Source of the DNA: CAYYJR01 sp964472305
Lineage (GTDB): Bacteria > Armatimonadota > Hebobacteria > CAIYQO01
Direction: 5' to 3'
Length of the DNA: 32,880 nucleotides
NCBI GenBank assembly: GCA_964472305.1
Contig: CAYYJR010000030.1
Coordinates: forward strand, 1 to 32,880
This document shows, piece after piece, positions 1 through 6,200 of this stretch (position 1 is its first letter; each line of letters opens with the position of its first letter). The translations under genes and the position numbers were made by a program. The notes under the pieces were generated by a model, which was not told the DNA's origin, searched no databases, and saw only the letters and a list, made by a program, of their open reading frames with translations.

Positions 1-870
1 GGGCAGCGCCGGGTCTTTATCAGGAACAAACTCATCATCCTCCTCTCCATCCAGCAGCGACTGCAAATCCGTCGCAATACGCGGCAATAGTTTGCGCTCC
101 TTGAAGGCATCGCGGCAGCGCAGGCGGGCCATCCGCTCCAACTCCGGTGGATTCTCCTCGGCCACGGCAAAAGCGATGGGGATGCTGATCTCAGTTTTAT
201 ACTGGTCAGCAATGTCGTACACGAACGAAAGTTGTTTCCCCGTATGGATAAATCCCAGCGCCGGACTGTAGCCCAGTGATAGGATGCCCGCATGACAGAT
301 ACCATAAAGACAGGAGTTGGCGGCGGACAGGGCGCGGTTCACCGGGTCCGCCGTCTTCCAGTTGCCGCGGTCATAGTTCCGTCCCGTCCACGGCACCCCC
401 GTCTCCCGACTGAAACGGGCATAGATGTTGCGCACCCGCACGCCTTCCATGCCGCGCAGTTGCTCGATGGTGAGTCCATCATCATCCATGTCTTCCGCGA
501 AGCGTATGCGGTACATGCGCTTCACGACCTTCAGCCGCGCCACCTCGTCGGTGACCAGCGCGGCCTGGCGCAGGAGGGCGGCGCTGCTGCGCGTGCCGCC
601 CATGCCGTGGGCATAACAGCGCACGCCCTCCTCGCCGACCCATACAGCCAGCGCGTTGTTATCCGCGATGGCGACCATCGCCGCATGCGTCATCCGCGTG
701 CCCGGTCCCAGCAGCAACACCGCCGTGGCGGCAATCGGCACCGGCGTCATCCCCTCGTCGTCGTAGATGGCGATCGACTGCTCATGCTGATCCACGCGCG
801 CATGCTCGACGTAGAGAAACGACAATGCATCACGGAACTTCGGCAACTGATGAAGATCCTCAATCCGCAT
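1..870 (-). CDS. cas1: CRISPR-associated integrase Cas1, type I-E (3' end cut by window edge)
   Basis: Spacer-integration nuclease/integrase, which acts with Cas2. The frame is open from an ATG at 868-870 to base 1 (290 codons, no stop); I-E Cas1 is usually slightly over 300 residues, so only the last few residues are missing. The active-site residues of the family are all present: Glu in QLRGMEGVRV (about residue 142), His in GFIHTGK (about 209) and Asp in YDIAD (about 222), together with the I-E-typical ANSCLYG segment. A purine-rich ribosome binding site (GGGGGTGA) overlaps the end of cas6e, 4 nt upstream, so translation is coupled. Cas2 and the CRISPR array are expected to the left of base 1 and are not visible. 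Identification is from direct translation and recognised motifs. Confidence 0.95.
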   Translation of the reverse strand, partial: MRIEDLHQLPKFRDALSFLYVEHARVDQHEQSIAIYDDEGMTPVPIAATAVLLLGPGTRMTHAAMVAIADNNALAVWVGEEGVRCYAHGMGGTRSSAALLRQAALVTDEVARLKVVKRMYRIRFAEDMDDDGLTIEQLRGMEGVRVRNIYARFSRETGVPWTGRNYDRGNWKTADPVNRALSAANSCLYGICHAGILSLGYSPALGFIHTGKQLSFVYDIADQYKTEISIPIAFAVAEENPPELERMARLRCRDAFKERKLLPRIATDLQSLLDGEEDDEFVPDKDPALP

Positions 871-874
871 GATC

Positions 875-1600
875 TCACCCCCGCGCCACCAACAACAGGC
901 CAAATCCAAGCCCCTTCCCCGGCCCGATGCCACTTTCCAGCGCGGCACGGAAGGCGGCAGGATCAGTAACCTGTAGCAAACCATCGAAAGTGACCGCCTG
1001 ATGGCGCATTTCCGGTCCCACTGCTTTACGGCTGCACTGTGTTTCCACGCTGCTCACTCGGCAGTCGATAAGCATAAAGCCGTGCTGCTCCCCCTGTCGC
1101 CGCAGCCAGGCCAGTTGCTGTTCCTCGCCAAAGAGTTGCACACGCTTCCCATCTCTCTTCTCGCCCGGCGTTCCCGCCGGCAACCGCTTTGTCGGATTCG
1201 CACGCAAGCGGAAGCGAAGCTGTTCCTGAGCGAAGATGGGCTCAAACGGCTTCACTTGCGGAGGAGCCGCAAGCAAATGCATCGCATTGTGGAATGCATA
1301 CTCCCAGTTGGGTTCTACGGCAGATTGCACCAGGGTAACGATCCCTCTTCCGGCGGTGGAGTCGACGCGAAATAGAAATCCAGCGTGTTCCCTTCGTGTC
1401 ACATGCACCTGTGCTGATGCAAAATCCTCTTCTACATAGGGTTGCAGGTAATTCGGATCAGTCGATACCCGTGAGGCCGATGGAAACGCCATGCAGAGGC
1501 GCTGGTGAACACGATACATATTCCGCAACCATAACCGTCCGGGACGGGGCCGGTCGGGATTGTTCCCAATATCAATCAGCAGTGCGGAGAGATACATCAT
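875..1600 (-). CDS. cas6e: CRISPR crRNA endoribonuclease Cas6e
   Basis: Processes pre-crRNA by cutting at the base of the repeat hairpin and stays bound as the head of Cascade. The 241-residue product matches the family length. It begins MMYLSALLIDIG, typical of Cas6e. It has a Tyr29...His32 pair in MYRVHQRLCMAFP, corresponding to the catalytic Tyr/His region of the E. coli enzyme, and ends in the glycine-rich loop SGIGPGKGLGFGLLLV that contacts RNA. The start is preceded by a strong GAGGAGGTGG ribosome binding site. The ATGATG start overlaps the cas5 stop codon, and cas1 follows 4 nt downstream. No missing key residue was noticed. Confidence 0.94.
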   Translation of the reverse strand: MMYLSALLIDIGNNPDRPRPGRLWLRNMYRVHQRLCMAFPSASRVSTDPNYLQPYVEEDFASAQVHVTRREHAGFLFRVDSTAGRGIVTLVQSAVEPNWEYAFHNAMHLLAAPPQVKPFEPIFAQEQLRFRLRANPTKRLPAGTPGEKRDGKRVQLFGEEQQLAWLRRQGEQHGFMLIDCRVSSVETQCSRKAVGPEMRHQAVTFDGLLQVTDPAAFRAALESGIGPGKGLGFGLLLVARG

Positions 1601-2663
1601 TCCACCTCCTCAGGTAGAAGGTGACGGCGGCGAGTCTCCAACGAACGAAACGCGATGATCTCCTGCCGCATGCAAATAATCTGCTCGCGCCAGCGCGGTT
1701 CTTCGGGATTGATGCGGTCCAGTCCCATCCCCAGGCCGTATTCGATCATCGTCACCGCGTCGTGACAGAGGCGACAGAGGGAACGCAAGTCCTCCCGCGA
1801 CTCATTACCGCCGGCCCGTCGATAGGTGATGTGTTGGACCGTTGTTGCGGGCGCTTTGCAAAAGACGCAAAGACCGTGATCGGCATCAATACGGTCGGTG
1901 CGCGCTTTCCGGTAGTCGCTATTCCGGTAGTTTGCGCGTTGGCGTGGAGGTACCGGCGTCGGGCGTTGTACCGGTTGTTCCGCAATACACACCTCGCCCC
2001 CATCACCGACACACAGTCGCGTGCGAATAACAAAGCGTGGCCGGTGTGCCGGTGGCGCGAAAGACAGCGGAACATCATACCACACGAGGGCATCGGCGGG
2101 TGCTTCGGATTGCCTTAACGTCGGCACCCAGTCAAGCAGGCATTCCACGGTTGATGGCGGCATATCTGCCTTTAAGCGCGGACGCCAGGGAACAGACATC
2201 AGGGCAGAAAGCAGATCAGGGAGTGCATCGGCAGGATGTTCGAGCATCGGACGTGATGGCGGGCAGGCCTTGCGTCCCAGATAAAGCGTCCAGGCTGGGG
2301 ATTGCACGGCGTTGTGTAGTTCCGTGATAAGGGTTGGGTCTCCCTGCAACGCGACCAGGAAGGAAGCGTCACACAGGTATTCCCGGCGCGTCAGCATGGC
2401 GCCAGCCTTCGTTTTTCCCTCAGCAGTGCGCATGGTCATCTCGGCGCCCACGGTGTGGTAATCCCACCAGCGCACCCCAGGCACGTCAATGCGCACGCCC
2501 ATACAGAGTTCGCTGAGCATCGGAAGCCAGTGGTCGGACGCAGGCCGATCACACCGGATTTCGTTGGCGCCTCGGTCGTCCGCCGGATCACGAACTTTGA
2601 ATCCTGGGTACCCCACGCCTGCAGCGGCCCTTCAAGGCGCAGAAAGAGCGTGTTGGCGTTCAT
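1597..2663 (-). CDS. cas5: Cas5e fused to a C-terminal HNH nuclease domain, reading frame broken near codon 41
   Basis: Backbone subunit that caps the crRNA 5' handle in Cascade. It begins at ATG 2661-2663, overlapping the cas7 stop as ATGA. The first 41 codons give a classic Cas5 start (LRLEGPLQAWG...TKSGVIGL). The rest (WWDYHTVGAE, REYLCDASFLVAL, LYLGRKACPPSRP) is in another frame, joined near 2538-2541. Compared with E. coli CasD about eight or nine residues are missing there, so a small deletion (length 3n+1) or an assembly error is likely. After the Cas5 core (ending near 1960) an HNH domain spans about 1899-1734: CVFC, His in VQHITYRR, Asn in GGNE, and CRLCH, so the zinc cysteines and the His/Asn/His triad are all present. 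Fusion of HNH to Cas5 is the hallmark of the Cas3-less Cas5-HNH I-E variant. Whether full-length protein is made is uncertain. Confidence 0.88.
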
Positions 2664-3847
2664 CAGGCTACCTCGGCGACGGGGTTCACGATCTCCTGCT
2701 GCACGGCGGCCCAGTCGTATCCGATGGCGTCCACCACTGCCGGCACCAGCGCCTCAAAGGAGCGAATATTTTCGGTGGTCAAAGCGACCTCAGCATCACC
2801 ACTTCGCACACACAGGGGGTAGCGGAGATTGGGCGAAAACCAAAAGCGTTTCTCCGGCGTGCCATAGCCTGTATCCAGATCGTGGACATATTGCGCGAAC
2901 TGCGCGACACTCTGCCCCACCAGATCACGTTCTCCCTTCGCCGCCGGTTGCGCGAAAGCGTTGGCATAACTGACCGGTGTTTTCGTAATTTGCACCAGAA
3001 TGCCATCCGGGCGGTTGTGCGCGGCGAAACTGTTCTGCTTGCCGGTGGGGGTGGTAAGAGCGGCAGCACGAAGGAAGGCACCCACCGTATGCGCGGCCAA
3101 CGCCTCGTTGCCGTGCAGATTCTGCACCAGCGTTTCCCAATGGATGGTGAAATACTTGTAGAAGCAGGCTGAGGTGAACAGCGCTTCATCCAGGAAGCCG
3201 GCGCCTGCGTCATCACCGGGGATATCATCGGCGGCCACGTAGTAATCGACTTCCGGGCGCGCCTCGTGGGTGGAGATGGCATGGGCGACCTGCAGCGCCG
3301 CGTCCACAGTGGTGTTCAGCTTTTGCCAGAGAGCCTTAGTGGCTTTATCGGAGGTATCCGGCTCGAACATGCGCCCGGAGAGCGCCATATCAGGGACTGC
3401 CACACGTTCAGAAATCAGCATGCCAAAGGCCGTGGCCAGTTCCTCATCGCTCGTGTCACTTGAACGCAACAATGCCGCCATCTCACGGATCGCCTCACGG
3501 CTGGTATAGACCAGCATTTTACTTTTCTCGCTGCCTGCCGACTCATCGTCAGTGTTCTTTCCCTTTTTCGGCTTCAAGCCGCACAGGTCGAGGATCTTCT
3601 CCGCGCGTTTCCGCACTTCAACCGAGCCGCCGATCTCTTCGGTGATCAGTTTTGCCAGTTGCCGTGTGCGTACGCCCCCCAGCAAGGGTTGAAATTCGCT
3701 GCTCATGCGGATACTGCGCTTGAGGCACTGGCTGGAGATGCGCGAGCGCAAGACGCCGCCAAAGTAACAGGTTTTGGGCGCGCCCAAATCGTCCCGGTTC
3801 AGATTGGCCGGATTGTGATTCTGAATCATGTGAATTTCGATAAGCAT
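2663..3847 (-). CDS. cas7: Cascade backbone subunit Cas7e (Cse4/CasC)
   Basis: Forms the six-copy filament that holds the crRNA spacer and the target strand. The 394-residue product starts MLIEIHMIQNHNPANLNRDD, followed by GAPKTCYFGGVLRSRISSQCLKRS with the arginines and serines that contact crRNA. Late motifs include ALTTPTGKQNSFAAHNRPD and VSYANAFAQP, both typical of I-E Cas7. Length is slightly above that of the E. coli protein (363), owing to a Lys/Asp/Ser-rich linker near residue 95. The ribosome binding site TAGGAGAG overlaps the cas11 stop codon, and the gene's own stop overlaps the cas5 start. Nothing looks broken. Confidence 0.95.
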   Translation of the reverse strand: MLIEIHMIQNHNPANLNRDDLGAPKTCYFGGVLRSRISSQCLKRSIRMSSEFQPLLGGVRTRQLAKLITEEIGGSVEVRKRAEKILDLCGLKPKKGKNTDDESAGSEKSKMLVYTSREAIREMAALLRSSDTSDEELATAFGMLISERVAVPDMALSGRMFEPDTSDKATKALWQKLNTTVDAALQVAHAISTHEARPEVDYYVAADDIPGDDAGAGFLDEALFTSACFYKYFTIHWETLVQNLHGNEALAAHTVGAFLRAAALTTPTGKQNSFAAHNRPDGILVQITKTPVSYANAFAQPAAKGERDLVGQSVAQFAQYVHDLDTGYGTPEKRFWFSPNLRYPLCVRSGDAEVALTTENIRSFEALVPAVVDAIGYDWAAVQQEIVNPVAEVA

Positions 3848-3859
3848 GGTCGTACTCTC

Positions 3860-4345
3860 CTATAGCGCGAGAAAGTCTTTCGCCCAACGCAGGCGGGTGG
3901 ATTCGCGTTCCCAAATTGATAGGTCGTCTGTCAACTGCACCCAATCAAGGGGCATGTTGTGGGCGGCAATCAGGCTGAGCGCCCAGCGCAGATGAGGTTC
4001 CAGGTCGGTGAGTGGCAGTTGCAGCAATTGGTCGAATTGTCGCTGTTGCCGCTCGATGCGCAGCTGGCACCGCCGTAATTGTCGGGCCAGCGTGTTACCG
4101 TCTCCCTGTGGCAGTGGCGTCATCGCGTAGAGTTTCGCAACCAGCCAGGCCACTCCACGGCGCGGCGCGGCCTGATTCCTTTCGCGCAATGGCCACCAGA
4201 GGCCGGTAAACAAGTCGAAGCCGGCGACGGATTCATCAATATCCTGCCCGGCATGGGTGCGCAACAGCCCGAGGTCGCCGGGTTTGAGGCCGGACAACAC
4301 GCGGATGTATTGTGCGGTAGGTGAGACGCGCTCCGTGATGATCAT
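3860..4345 (-). CDS. cas11: Cascade small subunit Cas11 (Cse2/CasB)
   Basis: Helical small subunit, two copies in I-E Cascade, which stabilises the R-loop. The start was placed at ATG 4343-4345 (MIITERVSPTAQYIRVLS), giving 161 residues, the usual Cse2 size; the longer frame extending upstream only adds an Arg-rich run overlapping cas8e and is rejected. Recognisable family features are GDLGLLRTHAG near residue 25, a GLWWPL segment, a VAWLVAKLYA helix and a C-terminal Arg-rich helix (ESTRLRWAKDFLAL). It lies 7 nt downstream of the cas8e stop and 12 nt upstream of cas7. Confidence 0.92.
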   Translation of the reverse strand: MIITERVSPTAQYIRVLSGLKPGDLGLLRTHAGQDIDESVAGFDLFTGLWWPLRERNQAAPRRGVAWLVAKLYAMTPLPQGDGNTLARQLRRCQLRIERQQRQFDQLLQLPLTDLEPHLRWALSLIAAHNMPLDWVQLTDDLSIWERESTRLRWAKDFLAL

Positions 4346-4352
4346 CAGTCGT

Positions 4353-5726
4353 CTACTTTCCTTTCGTCGCCTTCTTCGCGATCTCCATCGCCGGAGCCGC
4401 CGCTGCGATATTCCGTTGCCATGCAACGGCTGTTGTTGTTACGCCCGGGGCAAGTGATTTTGCCACGGCAGACATCAGCGGTCGGTATTCAGCTGCCGCC
4501 TGTTCCCAAGCAGATGCCTCGCCGGCGAGTAAAGCATCAGCGTTGGCGGAGACTCGGTGTTCGACATGGGGGCGAACAGTGGTGAGGGTAGCACGAAGGT
4601 CTGTCAGTTTTCGTTTCTTTGTCGGCGTATCTGCACGCGCAGTATCCAATAGCTTCCCGCTGCCTTTCCACCATTGCTCGAGCATCGCCATGGCTACTTC
4701 CGGAGCCTGTGCATCGATCGTCACCATGCGCTCCCAGACATCGACGTTCAGTGCCTGAGACGTCGCAAATCCAACAACCAGGACAGGGCATGATTGGTAT
4801 TGCGCCGATGCGATCATTCGTGACAGCAACATGGGCCAGGGTCGATCCATGACGAATTTACCGGCATCACGTAAATCCGTAGCCTTCATGGATTTCCTAG
4901 CGGTTCCTTCAAAATATACGGCATGCGGATCAACCCAGCAGGTATTCTCCTGCGTGCCGGCGGTCTGATACTCGCAGGTACGAATCACCGCAGTCTTCGG
5001 GGTTCCGCAGTAGATGCAGGTATCCGGCATTTCACTCGGCGTGTGAAGCCACACCCGACGGGAGAGCAGTGTCAGTCCGGTTAAGATGGGAACATCTTTG
5101 CCAGGGGTAAGATACATCGCCGACTGAATCCAGGCGGGAGTACCGAATTCGTCACGCGGTATCCAATTCATGCGGAGGGTTTCAGCTAGTGAGATGCCCC
5201 ACGGTGCCGCGTAGATCGGCGGCGTACCATTGATCCCCGATTTGAGATTCGGCAAGCTACTCACAGAAAACAAAGGCAATCGCAGCAATCCCAGAACGCA
5301 ACAGGCCGGGCAAATCCCGCTTTCCCCATCTGTCGCGTGCCGGATATGCCAGAAGTTATTGCCGGATGGCACTTCGTGGAGTAGCGTCGTCGCCGCCTGC
5401 AGACGTTGTGCATTCCGGTCTTGGTAGAACCTTTCGCCATCACCAAGCAGTTCAAAGTGCTGGCGGTGTGCTTCGAGCTTCGCAATCGCATTTGTGAGAT
5501 ATGCCGTCATCTCATCCTTATGCACTTCATCCGGTGGATTCCCCTGGCACCAGTACAGCAGCGCCAGTAGGAAGCGCATTACTGCAATGCGGTCCATGGG
5601 ATTGCTGGCAGCGATCTGGCGAATTCGATCCGCAGTAAGTAAGGCGGTTTTGATACCTACTCGTTCGTATGTTCCGTTAGTCCAGAGTACGGGGATCCAT
5701 GAATATTCAAGAAGGTTATAACTCAT
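4353..5726 (-). CDS. cas8e: Cascade large subunit Cas8e (Cse1/CasA)
   Basis: Recognises the PAM and, in standard I-E systems, recruits Cas3. The start was set at ATG 5724-5726 (MSYNLLEYSWIPV), which has GAGG 7 nt upstream; an in-frame ATG seven codons earlier lacks such a site. The product has 457 residues, a little shorter than the roughly 500 of E. coli Cse1. Visible features: the N-terminal YSWIPV motif, the zinc-binding pairs CPAC (139/142) and CIYC (237/240), and a helical C-terminal bundle. It is the first gene of the operon and is preceded by a promoter-like sequence, with no cas3 upstream. If the HNH on Cas5 does the cutting, this Cas8e may not need a Cas3 docking surface; that is inference. 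Confidence 0.93.
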   Translation of the reverse strand: MSYNLLEYSWIPVLWTNGTYERVGIKTALLTADRIRQIAASNPMDRIAVMRFLLALLYWCQGNPPDEVHKDEMTAYLTNAIAKLEAHRQHFELLGDGERFYQDRNAQRLQAATTLLHEVPSGNNFWHIRHATDGESGICPACCVLGLLRLPLFSVSSLPNLKSGINGTPPIYAAPWGISLAETLRMNWIPRDEFGTPAWIQSAMYLTPGKDVPILTGLTLLSRRVWLHTPSEMPDTCIYCGTPKTAVIRTCEYQTAGTQENTCWVDPHAVYFEGTARKSMKATDLRDAGKFVMDRPWPMLLSRMIASAQYQSCPVLVVGFATSQALNVDVWERMVTIDAQAPEVAMAMLEQWWKGSGKLLDTARADTPTKKRKLTDLRATLTTVRPHVEHRVSANADALLAGEASAWEQAAAEYRPLMSAVAKSLAPGVTTTAVAWQRNIAAAAPAMEIAKKATKGK

Positions 5727-5747
5727 GTAGAACCTCGGTTCTCCCAC

Positions 5748-5776
5748 ATCATATCGTGGAAAAATGATTTTGGCAG
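5748..5776 (-). promoter_or_regulatory. Candidate sigma70 promoter of the cas operon
   Basis: On the minus strand CTGCCA (5771-5776) is separated by 17 bp from TATGAT (5748-5753), a 4/6 and a 5/6 match to the consensus. The predicted start is about 15 nt upstream of the cas8e ATG, with GAGG in between. It is the only good promoter seen directly ahead of cas8e. Confidence 0.45.
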
Positions 5777-6063
5777 GTCACACAGGCAGCAGCAATCGCG
5801 AGGAACAGCAGGAGATGATACCGATCATCCTCGCCGGTATTTTTTCGGAAGGCAAGTGAGTCCATGTCCATTGTCATCCCCGATATACTATTTCGCATTC
5901 ATTGCCCAATATCCCTTCCGACTGCCCGGAAACCAACTGCATTTACAGCATAACATGGGCATCATGACAGGAACTGTCCCGGAAGGCTGGGCAGCGCAGA
6001 TCTTCTTGTGGAATTGTTAGCGGGGAACAATATTGATTGTGCTTGCGTGGGGTGGTCGACCAT
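5777..6063. other. Intergenic stretch upstream of the cas operon
   Basis: No gene is supported here. The short open frames have no ribosome binding site or recognisable sequence. No cas3 fragment and no CRISPR repeat pair is visible. A small inverted repeat, ATACCG (5819-5824) with CGGTAT (5835-5840), followed by T residues, could terminate plus-strand (antisense) transcription, but it has no known upstream partner. Confidence 0.5.
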
Positions 6064-6102
6064 CTCCCTCTCCGGCGGCCGGCGGGGTTGCCGGGGAGGG
6101 AG
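6064..6102. terminator. Strong 13-bp hairpin downstream of the heparinase-like gene
   Basis: CTCCCTCTCCGGC (6064-6076) pairs with GCCGGGGAGGGAG (6090-6102) around a 13-nt loop, with one T/G wobble and no mismatch. It lies about 100 nt beyond the stop of the minus-strand gene ending at 6201. No T-run follows on either side, so it may be a factor-assisted terminator, an mRNA-stabilising hairpin or an interspersed element rather than an intrinsic terminator. Confidence 0.4.
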
Positions 6103-6200
6103 GCGGTTGCGCGTGGGCTGTTATTGGTGAGTGCGGGGGATTGGGACGGCATCGCGTCGCTTGGCGTTGCGGGGGCGATGGCGTGTTCTCTCCTCCGACG

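Noticed and set aside
292..969. Plus-strand open frame of 225 codons opposite cas1
   Set aside because: It is the antisense shadow of cas1: rich in His/Arg/Pro, low complexity, and the minus strand carries all Cas1 active-site motifs.
6015..6030. GCGGGGAACA, similar to one end of many type I-E CRISPR repeats
   Set aside because: Only about ten bases match, there is no second copy or spacer-like spacing anywhere in the gap, and the other half of the repeat is missing.
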